Assembly: GCF_000243155.2 (NCBI RefSeq)
Contig: NC_018017.1
Location: 496,001-560,000 of the forward strand
Direction of reading: 5' to 3'
Length of the DNA: 64,000 bases
Source of the DNA: Desulfitobacterium dehalogenans ATCC 51507
GTDB taxonomy: Bacteria; Bacillota; Desulfitobacteriia; Desulfitobacteriales; Desulfitobacteriaceae
The notes beneath the pieces are model-generated. The model worked only from the letters and a program-made list of their open reading frames with translations, had not been told where the DNA came from and ran no database searches. Made by a program: the position numbers and the translations under genes. Below, piece after piece: positions 7,607-16,547 of this stretch. The number at the start of each line of letters is the position of its first letter. Position 1 is the stretch's first letter.

Positions 7607-8970
7607 GCGGGCTTAAGTTAGCGGTGCGCAATGTCCGCAAAAGCTATAAAGATTACGGGGTGTATTTTCTTACCATCATCGCCGGCGTGGCTATGTTCTA
7701 TATCTTCAATTCCCTGGACAGCGGGAGCGTCATGATGGATTTGAACGAGAACCAGGCGATGGCCCTTCTCGGCGTAAACAAGATCATGTCTTATCTGTCC
7801 CTGTTCATTTCCGCGATTTTGGGCTTTTTGATCCTTTATGCCAATGCCTTTCTGATTCGGCGGCGCAAGAAGGAATTGGGGATCTATCTGATTCTGGGCA
7901 TGGGGAAAGGTAAGATTTCACGCATCCTGATCTGGGAAACCACCCTGGTCGGCCTGGTGTCCCTCGTGGTGGGAGTTGTTCTCGGCATCGTGCTTTCCCA
8001 GGGGCTGGCCCTTCTCACGGCCAAGCTGTTCAGGGTAAGCGTAACCGGGTTTGCTTTGGCCTTTTCCCCTTCGGCAGTGTGGAAAAGCGCTTTATACTTT
8101 GGCATCGCCTTTCTGTTGGTTATGGTCTTCAACACGGCCAACATCAGCAGACAAAAGCTCATTGACCTTATTTATGCCGACAAAAAGATGTCAGGGTTCC
8201 GCGCTCCACGCTTTAACGTATCCGTCGCCCTGTTTATCATCAGCCTGGCGATCCTTGGGAGCGCCTATTCCATCATCATCAAAAACGGAATGCTCCACTC
8301 AGGCAAGCCCCTGATGATTTCTGTTCTTCTCGGCACTGCCGGAACCTTTCTGTTCTTCTACTCTTTCTCCGGCTTCTTCCTGAAGCTGGTCCGCAGAATG
8401 GAAGGGGTCTATTTCCAAGGGCTGAACCTGTTCACCCTCGGACAGCTTAACAGCAGAATGAACACAGCCTATGTGTCCATGTCCTTTGTCTGCCTTATGC
8501 TGTTTATTGCCATCTCCGCCATTTCGGTGGGCTCGGCGGTGGCCGAAAGCATCCGCAGCAATTATGGCGCCCAGGAAAGCTCTACCGTGGCGGGGATAAC
8601 CTATATTTCCCTCTATATCGGAATCGTGTTCATACTTGCCTGCGCCAGCGTTCTCGCCATCGCCCAGCTTTCCGAAGCCAGCGACAACCGTGCGCGGTAT
8701 GAGCTGCTGTCCAAGCTCGGGGCGAGCGGAAAGCTGCTGGCGGGCAGTTTATTCAAGCAGGTTTCCCTCTATTTCGCGCTGCCCCTTGTGTTGTCCGTGA
8801 TCCACTCCGTGGTCGCGATTATCGTAGCCAGCGAACTCGTTCTGCGGGTGGGGGAGGTTAATATTCTGGCCTCCTGCTTAGCTTCCGGCCTTCTGATTAT
8901 CGCGCTTTACGGCGGGTATTTCCTGCTTACCTACTTCAGCTCGAAACGGATACTTACCCAGGACCGGTGA
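7603..8970 (+). CDS. Short BceB-like permease lacking the extracellular domain (module 2)
   Basis: At 455 residues it is about 200 shorter than its module 1 counterpart. It keeps the FtsX-like signatures RRRKKELGIYLILGMGKGK and ASDNRARYELLSKLGASGK and about ten hydrophobic segments. Between the seventh and eighth segments, where BceB proteins carry ~200 extracellular residues, only about 20 residues remain (AVAESIRSNYGAQESSTV). The frame is intact, so this is a natural short form rather than a truncation. Without the sensing domain it may act as a pump or signal relay working with module 1 (inference). Confidence 0.88.
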   Translation: MSGLKLAVRNVRKSYKDYGVYFLTIIAGVAMFYIFNSLDSGSVMMDLNENQAMALLGVNKIMSYLSLFISAILGFLILYANAFLIRRRKKELGIYLILGMGKGKISRILIWETTLVGLVSLVVGVVLGIVLSQGLALLTAKLFRVSVTGFALAFSPSAVWKSALYFGIAFLLVMVFNTANISRQKLIDLIYADKKMSGFRAPRFNVSVALFIISLAILGSAYSIIIKNGMLHSGKPLMISVLLGTAGTFLFFYSFSGFFLKLVRRMEGVYFQGLNLFTLGQLNSRMNTAYVSMSFVCLMLFIAISAISVGSAVAESIRSNYGAQESSTVAGITYISLYIGIVFILACASVLAIAQLSEASDNRARYELLSKLGASGKLLAGSLFKQVSLYFALPLVLSVIHSVVAIIVASELVLRVGEVNILASCLASGLLIIALYGGYFLLTYFSSKRILTQDR

Positions 8971-9051
8971 AAGGAAAGAAGCAGGAATTATGGAACGAAA
9001 GGAGAAAGCTTAAGCGAATACGATTAAAATACCGGTAGGAAGGTGAGGGGC

Positions 9052-10650
9052 TTGGATCATAGTTTACCTGAGGGAGTGACCCTGGGGCGTTTTCTTGAAC
9101 AGCAGAAGCTGGAACCTCTTCGTGAAGATCCCCTTTTTCAGGAAGAGATGCTGACCCTGGCGATCCAAACGCTGTCCTTTGGGGATCAAGAGGGCGGGCC
9201 CTCAGGCAAGTCTTTGAGCCTGCCCTTAGCCGGTATGCATGTGAACCTGGAGTATCAGGGGAAATACCTTCGTCTTTGTATAACAGAAGGTAAGGAAAAG
9301 ACACAGTGTACTCAGGGCAGCTTTATCTGCGCACTCTCTGCCACCTGGGAAGATTTCTGCGCCCAGGCAACGGACTGGGTGGAGCGGGAAAAAGGAAGAA
9401 TTCTTGGTGCCTGCGAAGCCTTCACAAGGGATTTAACCGAGCAGATTACCCAGGGATACGGGCTGAGTATTCTTGCTGAACTAAACAAAACTCTGGGAAT
9501 CGACCTCTTTCTTTTGGATAAACGCTTTAAGGTATTGTCCTGGGAAGGAGGGGAATGCCTTCCCGTTCATCCCATTTCTTTTGTGACGCCGAAGCTGTCC
9601 CATTTCAAATCCATGGATTTAACGATGGAGACCCCATTGGGCATAGGAAAATGGAACGACTCACAATATAAGGACATCCCTTTAAGCTGGTATCCTTTGG
9701 CAGGCCATCAGGGGGTGTTGGGATACATCGGTTTGGGAATAGAGCATGGGGAACTGGACCCTGTGGGGAGGTTGTTCCTCTATAAGACAGCGGTTCTCCT
9801 TTACTTTGAGCTGGCTAAAGCCCAATCCGTGGAGGATACGGAGCGGCAGCACTATCGGGATTTTTTGTTTGACCTGCTCTACAATAATTTCGATTCCCTG
9901 GAAGTAGTGCAATCAAGGGGCAAGCTTTGGGGCATGGATCTGACCAAGCCTCATCTGGTGATCGTAGGGGAGATTCCCGGCTACGACCCGGACTCGGCGG
10001 ACCAGCTGGCTTTTCAGGAACTTTTGGATGCAGTGTCCATGGTACTGCGGAATCAGCCCCGGACCATCTTCCTGGAACGCAATGATCAGATCGTCCTTCT
10101 TTATCCCTTGGAAGGGATGATTCCCCTCAGTCAATGGGAGGCCACAGCCAAAAGACTTCTCAGCCCCCTCTTGATCTTACTGGAAGGCCTGAATGAGGAG
10201 CGGTCCATGATGTTTGGAGTGGGCAATCTTTATCCTTCCACCCGCTTTATCCACCGTAGTTTTCAAGAGGCTAAATCAGCATTGGAACTGGGGCAATTGT
10301 TTAATCTCCAGGAGCGAGTGATTCTGTTTCAGGATTTGGGGGTTATGCGGCTTTTGCTCAAGCTTGAGCAGCAGGAGCTGGAGGATTTTCGCAATGAGGT
10401 ATTAGGGCCTTTGCTTAAATTCGACCAAGAGAATAATCTGCACCTGGAGGAGACCTTGCTGGCTTATCTGGCTTCGGACGGCGATTTGAATCAAGCGGGA
10501 GACCGGCTCTTTCTCCACCCCAATACTCTGCGCTATCGTTTGAAGAAGGCCGCCGAGGTCCTGGATCGGGATCTGAGCAGCCTGGAAACCCGGATGAATT
10601 TGTTTATCGCCTTAAAAATAGGCCGGCTTAAGTCCTTGTGGCAGGAATAA
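9052..10650 (+). CDS. PucR/CdaR-family transcriptional regulator
   Basis: The product of ~532 residues has an N-terminal sensory region, a middle CdaR-like GGDEF-type domain (around FFVSQ-equivalent residues 260-400) and a C-terminal PucR HTH (ETLLAYLASDGDLNQAGDRL followed by HPNTLRYRLKKA). Family members respond to small metabolites and control adjacent catabolic or redox genes. I prefer TTG 9052, which has AAGGTGAGGGG at good spacing; GTG 9043 is in frame but overlaps that ribosome binding site. The next operon on the same strand encodes a Tat molybdoenzyme, the probable target. Confidence 0.85.
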   Translation: MDHSLPEGVTLGRFLEQQKLEPLREDPLFQEEMLTLAIQTLSFGDQEGGPSGKSLSLPLAGMHVNLEYQGKYLRLCITEGKEKTQCTQGSFICALSATWEDFCAQATDWVEREKGRILGACEAFTRDLTEQITQGYGLSILAELNKTLGIDLFLLDKRFKVLSWEGGECLPVHPISFVTPKLSHFKSMDLTMETPLGIGKWNDSQYKDIPLSWYPLAGHQGVLGYIGLGIEHGELDPVGRLFLYKTAVLLYFELAKAQSVEDTERQHYRDFLFDLLYNNFDSLEVVQSRGKLWGMDLTKPHLVIVGEIPGYDPDSADQLAFQELLDAVSMVLRNQPRTIFLERNDQIVLLYPLEGMIPLSQWEATAKRLLSPLLILLEGLNEERSMMFGVGNLYPSTRFIHRSFQEAKSALELGQLFNLQERVILFQDLGVMRLLLKLEQQELEDFRNEVLGPLLKFDQENNLHLEETLLAYLASDGDLNQAGDRLFLHPNTLRYRLKKAAEVLDRDLSSLETRMNLFIALKIGRLKSLWQE

Positions 10651-10707
10651 ACCGTTCTGTTAAAATCTCTCCCTTCAAAAGAGTCTAAAAAGTTCGACAA
10701 ATAATTA

Positions 10708-10745
10708 CCCTTGCACCTTATGGGAGGCAAGGGTTTTGTTTTTTG
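10708..10745 (+). terminator. Rho-independent terminator after the PucR-type gene
   Basis: CCCTTGC (10708-10714) and GCAAGGG (10727-10733) enclose a 12-nt loop and are followed by TTTTGTTTTTTG. Confidence 0.85.
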
Positions 10746-10853
10746 TTACGAAGGAAGTGTTAAATTTTCATGAAGTTCTATAAAGACAAACAAGTAAAGT
10801 GGAGTTAGGAAAAAGAAATAATTCACTAAATTAAGAATGAGGGAGGGATTTCA

Positions 10854-11510
10854 ATGGCAGAGCTGATGTGTCCCCTTGCAGGAACGGCACGCACCCGGAA
10901 TCTTGCTATCCGAGTCGAGACACTGATGGCTCTCAGCCGGGTTTTCTCCGCAGGGGGAGAGAAGCTCGAGCAGACCCTGGCAGGGTTAATTGAAGCCTAT
11001 AGGAAGTGGTTAAAGGAAAAGGCAGGGGATCAGAAGGAGGATCGGGAGCTGCTTGATCAGCTGCTTAAGGTCCAGGCAGAAGATGATAAAAAGAGATGGG
11101 TCTACGAATTTAATCGGCTGTTCATAGGGCCCCAGTCCCCTCCGGCACCCCCTTATGAGTCGGTGTACCGCCATGGAGAAAGGCAAGTGATGCAGGAATC
11201 CACCCTGGATGTCCGCCGCTGGTACCGCTCCCAGGGCCTGTCCTTGGCAGGTCAAAGCAACGAACCGGATGATTTCATCGCCACAGAACTGGAATTTGCC
11301 GCGTATCTTCTGACTCAGGCTTTAAAACGTGAACAGAGAAACCAACCCAAAAAAGCCGAAGCCTATATCGAGAATTACAATGCTTTTTGTCAGGAGCATC
11401 TTGCCGCTTGGCTTCCCGGTTTTGTCAAGGCCCTATCCGCCTCAGCCAGAGAGCCCTTCTACCTTGCTTTGGGAGAGATCATACAGCGGGTTGTGGTACC
11501 TGTTCGGTGA
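10854..11510 (+). CDS. TorD/DmsD-family molybdoenzyme chaperone
   Basis: The 218-residue all-helical protein carries the family pattern EFNRLFIGPQSPPAPPYESVY followed by ELEFAAYLL. In this family the first segment, with its Tyr-Glu-Phe-Asn start and Pro-rich Y-E-S-V stretch, helps bind the Tat signal of the partner oxidoreductase and guard cofactor insertion. It is the first gene of the operon and precedes the Tat-signal molybdoenzyme by 56 bp. ATG follows GAGGGAGGGATTTCA. It acts in the cytoplasm. Confidence 0.88.
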   Translation: MAELMCPLAGTARTRNLAIRVETLMALSRVFSAGGEKLEQTLAGLIEAYRKWLKEKAGDQKEDRELLDQLLKVQAEDDKKRWVYEFNRLFIGPQSPPAPPYESVYRHGERQVMQESTLDVRRWYRSQGLSLAGQSNEPDDFIATELEFAAYLLTQALKREQRNQPKKAEAYIENYNAFCQEHLAAWLPGFVKALSASAREPFYLALGEIIQRVVVPVR

Positions 11511-11566
11511 GATTTGTTCCAATATCCAATCCTACACATGGAGTTGCACAAAAAAGGAGGTAAATT

Positions 11567-13765
11567 ATGAAGATCACTCGACGTCAATTTATCGGGGGTA
11601 CTGCAGCAGTCACCGCCGGGGCCGGGTTGTTCGGTTTTAACATGCTGGCTAAATCGGATTTCGTGAATGCTGCCGGGGCTGAAGCAGGAGTTAAGACCTT
11701 CCGCAATGTCTGTCCCCGCAACTGTTATGACACCTGCGCCCAGATCTCCTTTGTAGAAGACGGGGTTCTAAAAAAAGTAGAGGGAGATCCCAAGAGTACC
11801 TATACCAATGGTAAGCTTTGTCTTAAAGGGTATAACTATACCCGCCGGGTGTATAGTCCGGATCGGATCAAGTATCCCATGAAGCAAGTGCCCCGGGGCT
11901 CAGGGAACTGGGAGAAGATCACTTGGGATGAAGCTATGAATACCATTGCCGGGAAGATCCTGGATTTGAAAAAGCGTTACGGTTCCACCCTCCCTATCTG
12001 TATGGATAAATACTCCGGAAACTTTGGCATTACCCACTATGGCATTGAAGGAACCATGTCCAGTATTGGTTACACTACGAGAGCAGTGGGAACTCCTTGT
12101 TGGCCGGCAGGTATCGATTCCCAAACCTACGACTTCGGTACCATTGTCAATAATGACCCCGAAGATATGGCCAATGCTAATTACATCATCCTTTGGGGAT
12201 CAAACTGTGCCTGGACTGGTATTCACACCCTGCCCTTCATTATGAAAGCCAAGGAGCGGGGAGCTAAATTAGTTGTCATTGACCCGATTCTGACCTCAAC
12301 TGCCTCCAAAGGGGATCTCTATATTCAGATCAAAAACAGTACCGATGGTGCCCTTGCCCTCGGCATGGCCCGCTACATCCTAGATAATAACCTGGTGGAT
12401 TGGGATTATGTCAAAGCGAACAGCATTGGTTTCGATGAGTGGGCAGATTATGTCAAGAAGAATATCACCCTGGACTGGGCTGCGGAAAAAACCGGTGTCC
12501 CCAAGGATGTGATCATTCAACTGGCCCATGAGTATGCTACTGCCAAACCGGCCTCCATCTGGGTGGGCTATGGTATGCAGCGGCACACCAATGGTGGGCA
12601 AAATGTCCGAATCATTGATGCTTTAGGTGTAATGACCGGTAATGTGGGCAAGTCCGGCGGCGGCGTCAACTACGCACATCTGGAGACCTGGGGCTTCAAC
12701 TATCATGCCATGGTCATGCCTGCGCCGGAAGGTTCAGTGGGGATGCCAGGGGCTAACGGAACCTATACGGATCGCGCCGTTAACATGAATAACTTTGCTG
12801 CCGACGTCCAAGCCTTAACTGATCCCCCGGTAAAGATGCTCTGGTTCGCCTGTCGGAACTCCGTTTCCCAAGACCCGGATACCAATGACATTATCAAGAT
12901 GTTTAACTCCATGGAACTGGTGGTCACTGTAGATTCCTTCTTTAATCAGAATGTGGAGTTATCCGATATCGTCCTGCCCGCCACCACTCACTTTGAGGAC
13001 TGGGATGTTATGGCCAGTTACTGGCACCACTGGGTAGGCATCAATCAACGGGCTATTGAACCTATGTATGAGAGCAAGAGCGATGTGGAAATCGCCATGG
13101 CCTTGTCCAAAGCCATGAATGCCTTAGAGCCTGGATCCTGTACCTACCCCACAGAGGGTGATCCCGAAGAATGGACAGCAAAAGAATTCAATGACGGAAT
13201 TCATGCCCTCTTGGGAATTTCCAGTTATAAAGAATTGCTGGATGGTCCACGCAAAGCGAATAGTCTCACGGTCGCTTGGGCAGATGGCAACTTCCGTACA
13301 CCCTCGAAGAAAATCGAGATTCATAGCGAATTAGCTGCCGGTAACGGCCTCCCTGCTATCCCCATTTGGGTGGAAGAAATGAAAGCCCCTGCCCAATACC
13401 CAATCCGCTTTATGACACCCCATCCTCAGCATGGAATCCACTCACAATTCCAAAACCTTGACTGGATGATGGCGGCCAACCCTGAACCCGTTGTCGAGAT
13501 TCATCCTGAGCTTGCTGCTAAGCATGGTATTGCCGAGGGAGATAAGGTGAGGATTTACAATGATATAGGAGAAGTGACGATTAAAGCACACCTGACCAGG
13601 ACCACCTCTCCCGATGTCATCGTCAGCTATGAGGCTTGGTACAAAGATTCCAAGTTCAATGTGAACTACACCGTGAAGGCTATTCCTGCTGATATGGGTA
13701 AACAAGCCACAGGTATGGATGGTATTGCCTTCCACGATAACTTTGTAGCTATTGAGAAGGCGTAA
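11567..13765 (+). CDS. Tat-exported molybdopterin oxidoreductase catalytic subunit (DMSO reductase superfamily)
   Basis: The 732-residue protein starts with a Tat signal (TRRQFIGG, hydrophobic core, cleavage near NAAGA). An N-terminal [4Fe-4S] motif follows (Cys49-x3-Cys53-x3-Cys57-x27-Cys85), then the molybdopterin domains and a C-terminal dinucleotide-binding domain. At the likely molybdenum position (~Cys178, in VGTPCWPAG) the residue appears to be Cys, as in polysulfide, tetrathionate or arsenate reductases, rather than the Ser of DMSO reductase. The substrate is therefore unknown. With the ferredoxin and anchor subunits that follow it should form an outward-facing quinol-linked reductase. 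Confidence 0.9.
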   Translation: MKITRRQFIGGTAAVTAGAGLFGFNMLAKSDFVNAAGAEAGVKTFRNVCPRNCYDTCAQISFVEDGVLKKVEGDPKSTYTNGKLCLKGYNYTRRVYSPDRIKYPMKQVPRGSGNWEKITWDEAMNTIAGKILDLKKRYGSTLPICMDKYSGNFGITHYGIEGTMSSIGYTTRAVGTPCWPAGIDSQTYDFGTIVNNDPEDMANANYIILWGSNCAWTGIHTLPFIMKAKERGAKLVVIDPILTSTASKGDLYIQIKNSTDGALALGMARYILDNNLVDWDYVKANSIGFDEWADYVKKNITLDWAAEKTGVPKDVIIQLAHEYATAKPASIWVGYGMQRHTNGGQNVRIIDALGVMTGNVGKSGGGVNYAHLETWGFNYHAMVMPAPEGSVGMPGANGTYTDRAVNMNNFAADVQALTDPPVKMLWFACRNSVSQDPDTNDIIKMFNSMELVVTVDSFFNQNVELSDIVLPATTHFEDWDVMASYWHHWVGINQRAIEPMYESKSDVEIAMALSKAMNALEPGSCTYPTEGDPEEWTAKEFNDGIHALLGISSYKELLDGPRKANSLTVAWADGNFRTPSKKIEIHSELAAGNGLPAIPIWVEEMKAPAQYPIRFMTPHPQHGIHSQFQNLDWMMAANPEPVVEIHPELAAKHGIAEGDKVRIYNDIGEVTIKAHLTRTTSPDVIVSYEAWYKDSKFNVNYTVKAIPADMGKQATGMDGIAFHDNFVAIEKA

Positions 13766-13779
13766 GGAGGGGATGAAGC

Positions 13780-14349
13780 ATGAGTAAGCAATTAGGTTTC
13801 TTGCATAATTCGGAAAAATGTGTCGGCTGCAGGGGCTGTGAAATGGCCTGCAAGAATGAATATCAAAGCGATGCCTCGGTCCGTTGGCGTCAGGTCTATC
13901 AGCTTCGGGAAAAGGATTTTTCCCTCCCCACCCGGATGTTTATCTCTGTAGGCTGCAACCATTGCGAAAGCCCGGAATGCTTGAGGGTCTGCCCAGTCAG
14001 GGCTTATACCAAACGGGAGGATGGCATTGTCATCCATGATCAGGAGCGCTGCATCGGCTGCAAGCTCTGTACCATGGCTTGCCCCTATGACCGTCCCCAA
14101 TTCAACACCACAGTGAAAAAAGTAGAAAAATGCAATCTCTGTTATCAGCGCCTGGATCAGGGGGAGCAGCCGGCCTGTGTAGCTGCCTGTATCCCGGAGG
14201 CTTTACAGATGGTGGAGATTACTGATGAACTGGATTTAAAGACCGGCGTTCTGACCACCTTGCCGGGAATGCCTGATCCGGCAGTCACCCATCCGTCCAT
14301 ACGGTTTATCGGCCCGAAACAAGGGAAGCAAATAAGGAGGGATGTATAA
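13780..14349 (+). CDS. DmsB-like four-[4Fe-4S] electron-transfer subunit
   Basis: The 189-residue ferredoxin-like subunit has four cysteine clusters: CVGCRGCEMAC, CNHCESPECLRVC, CIGCKLCTMAC and CNLCYQRLDQ with CVAAC closing the set. It passes electrons between the membrane anchor and the catalytic subunit. It has no signal peptide and is expected to be co-exported with its Tat partner. It begins 14 bp after the catalytic gene, with GGAGGGGATGAAGC as ribosome binding site, and its stop overlaps the anchor start in TAATG. Confidence 0.92.
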   Translation: MSKQLGFLHNSEKCVGCRGCEMACKNEYQSDASVRWRQVYQLREKDFSLPTRMFISVGCNHCESPECLRVCPVRAYTKREDGIVIHDQERCIGCKLCTMACPYDRPQFNTTVKKVEKCNLCYQRLDQGEQPACVAACIPEALQMVEITDELDLKTGVLTTLPGMPDPAVTHPSIRFIGPKQGKQIRRDV

Positions 14350-15203
14350 TGGGACATTGGGAATGGCCGTTAGTGCTCTTTACCGTTCTTGGTCAAACAT
14401 CCGTGGGAATCATCTTCTGTCTCTGGCTGCTGGAAAGAAAACGGGGTAAACAGGCTGTCCCGGCCAGCCCCGAGTATCAAAGTTTTATCCAAAGCTCCGT
14501 CCTGGTCTCTGGGGTGCTCCTGGCGGCAGCGATGATCGCCTCCCTCTTCCACTTAGGACATCCCTTGGCCGCTTATCGGGCTTTAACCCATCTGGGCACC
14601 TCCTGGTTAAGCCGGGAAATCCTTCTCTTCGTCTTTACCTTTGGAGCCTGGGCTTATCTGGCCCTCCTCTCCAGAAAGCCGGGGAGCAAGCTCACCGGAA
14701 TTTTAGCCCTTACTTCGGTCCTGGGCTTTCTGGGTATTATCAGCAGTGCCTTGATTTACACCCTGCCCCGGGTTCCTGCCTGGAATAACTTGGGACCGAC
14801 GATCTTCTTCCTGATGACCGGCATTATCCTGGGTACCCTGGTCACTGCCGTTTTAGGCCGCAAGGCATTGGCTGCAGGGGAGATGAAGCAGATTCTCAGC
14901 ATCGCTTTGGGCAGTGTCATCGTCAGCGCCATCCTCTATCTCCTCTACTTCTCACTCCTAGAGGCCACTCCCGAGGGAGCGACCACAGCCCAAGTTCTTC
15001 TCACCAGCCCTGTATTCTGGCTGAGAGCGGTAGCCGGCTGGATTCTCCCCATCCTCCTCATCCTCAATACCATCAGCAAAAAGAATAATCCCCAATCCCA
15101 GCTCATTCTCCTCGCCCTCACCTGCGGTGTGGTAGGAGAACTACTGGGCAGAGGACTCTTCTATGCCAGTGCTGTGGGAATACACATTACAGCGTTAATG
15201 TAA
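14349..15203 (+). CDS. DmsC-like membrane anchor subunit
   Basis: The 284-residue protein has eight predicted membrane helices. The pattern LFHLGHPLAAYRALTHLGTSWLSREI matches the DmsC family, in which these residues contact quinol. It anchors the catalytic/ferredoxin heterodimer and oxidises menaquinol. It overlaps the preceding stop codon by 1 nt and is followed by a strong terminator, so the four-gene operon (chaperone, A, B, C) ends here. Confidence 0.9.
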   Translation: MGHWEWPLVLFTVLGQTSVGIIFCLWLLERKRGKQAVPASPEYQSFIQSSVLVSGVLLAAAMIASLFHLGHPLAAYRALTHLGTSWLSREILLFVFTFGAWAYLALLSRKPGSKLTGILALTSVLGFLGIISSALIYTLPRVPAWNNLGPTIFFLMTGIILGTLVTAVLGRKALAAGEMKQILSIALGSVIVSAILYLLYFSLLEATPEGATTAQVLLTSPVFWLRAVAGWILPILLILNTISKKNNPQSQLILLALTCGVVGELLGRGLFYASAVGIHITALM

Positions 15204-15213
15204 CCCTTATAAA

Positions 15214-15258
15214 GCCCTGGACCCATACCGTTGATACGGAGGGTCCGGGGTGTTTTTT
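15214..15258 (+). terminator. Rho-independent terminator of the molybdoenzyme operon
   Basis: GCCCTGGACCC (15214-15224) pairs with GGGTCCGGGG (15241-15250) around a loop with its own small stem and is followed by TGTTTTTTGC. It could also weakly serve the convergent DUF3999 gene. Confidence 0.88.
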
Positions 15259-15275
15259 GCTTTAGCGGTATAGGA

Positions 15276-16547
15276 TCATTCCGAAGAGATCTTACGGATA
15301 CTGCGGACGATGATGATTAGGAGAGAGACTACGACGATGACCAAAATCCCCTGCAGCAGCCAAGAATTTCTTTCCGTCCAGGGGCGAATGTCTTTAAACT
15401 GGTAAGCATCGTTTTCTGTTGCAGCTCCCAGGGAAGCTAGAGGAATTTTTGAAAAGTCCATATTACCCTTGAATTTTTCTATATCATAAATAGGGGCTTG
15501 AATCTGATGATTTCCCCAGTAGAGTGAGGTTTCCTTTGTTGGATTGACTGGAAAAACCAGTAACGGATTTGTGCCACTCATGCGTATTCTCCGGATGTCT
15601 AATGGGGCATTATCCTGATTGATAATTTTCAGTTTAAGATAACGGACATTTGAGTTGAGCTTGAGCATACTTTGCTTAGCTGTTAATTTATCCAGCTGAT
15701 AGGAAAAGAGTTCACCCTGGGCAAGCTGATCCCAGTCCTTATTGTTGTCACTGGCATAGATCTCCGCTCTGCGATTAAAATTCACGGCATCGGTGATGAT
15801 TTCTAATTCTTCCACGGGAAGATGGCTTTGATGCAAATCAAACGTGTATTCCTGAACGCCATCATTATTGCTCTGAGCGAGCATGGAAAAGGATCGTTCA
15901 GTTGCGTTCAGTGCAACAGCTTGGTTTTGAAGAGAAAGACTAACACCGTCACAATGGAAGTCTCCTTTTCCATCATTATTAATGATTAGTCGAAGATAGG
16001 GGAAATTCGTTTGGGGGAGATTGACTTCGAAGTGTCGGGACTTCTGTTCATCAGTCAGGTCAAAAATCGTGCTATTTTCGGTAAGCGTGATCCAATCCTG
16101 CTGATTATGGCTACCCTCAACGTTTACGCTGCGGATAAAATTTTTAGCTGAGGTGATGATTGCCAATTGTTTGATCCATTGGCCTGAAGGAACAAGCACT
16201 TCAAGTTGCAGATTTCCTTGGGCGTCTTTTCCTTGATTGAGGATTTTTGCACGTTCAACTTGGGTAGCGATGTCAAAATCTCGTTCAGTAACGAGTGCAT
16301 AGGGAATCTCTTCATTGCCGTTATAGAGGCGTAAATCCGGAGATCCAATCTCAGTTTGGCCGAGAACTTCGTCGGTCAGTTCCAGAAGATTATAGGAAGC
16401 GGCAGTCGAATTAACAGTGACTGAAGCACGATAGTGAAAGTCACTGATCGCAGCATATGCCGGAATGGGGAAGATTACGGACAAGATCATCATACACAGC
16501 GAAAAGCTGGTCAGAATATGCGGGATGGATTTACTCAAAATCATCAT
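15276..16547 (-). CDS. DUF3999-type exported protein with C-terminal membrane anchor
   Basis: The 423-residue protein starts with a cleavable signal peptide (hydrophobic core ~12-28, likely cut after AYA). Two discoidin-like beta-rich repeats follow (VNVEGSHNQQDWITLTE and AEIYASDNNKDWDQLAQGE are equivalent segments). A single C-terminal helix (ILVIVVVSLLIIIV) ends in a basic cytoplasmic tail. This is the layout of the DUF3999 family. The gene overlaps the DUF2339 gene by 17 bp, and the two families are commonly paired. Function is not established; an envelope role is inferred. Confidence 0.8.
   Translation of the reverse strand: MMILSKSIPHILTSFSLCMMILSVIFPIPAYAAISDFHYRASVTVNSTAASYNLLELTDEVLGQTEIGSPDLRLYNGNEEIPYALVTERDFDIATQVERAKILNQGKDAQGNLQLEVLVPSGQWIKQLAIITSAKNFIRSVNVEGSHNQQDWITLTENSTIFDLTDEQKSRHFEVNLPQTNFPYLRLIINNDGKGDFHCDGVSLSLQNQAVALNATERSFSMLAQSNNDGVQEYTFDLHQSHLPVEELEIITDAVNFNRRAEIYASDNNKDWDQLAQGELFSYQLDKLTAKQSMLKLNSNVRYLKLKIINQDNAPLDIRRIRMSGTNPLLVFPVNPTKETSLYWGNHQIQAPIYDIEKFKGNMDFSKIPLASLGAATENDAYQFKDIRPWTERNSWLLQGILVIVVVSLLIIIVRSIRKISSE

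Noticed and set aside
10750-10853. Possible FNR- or CprK-type (dehalobox) site before the TorD-like gene
   Set aside because: AT-rich half-sites such as TTAAA and CTAAA are present but no convincing TTAAT-N4-ATTAA or TTGAT-N4-ATCAA pair.
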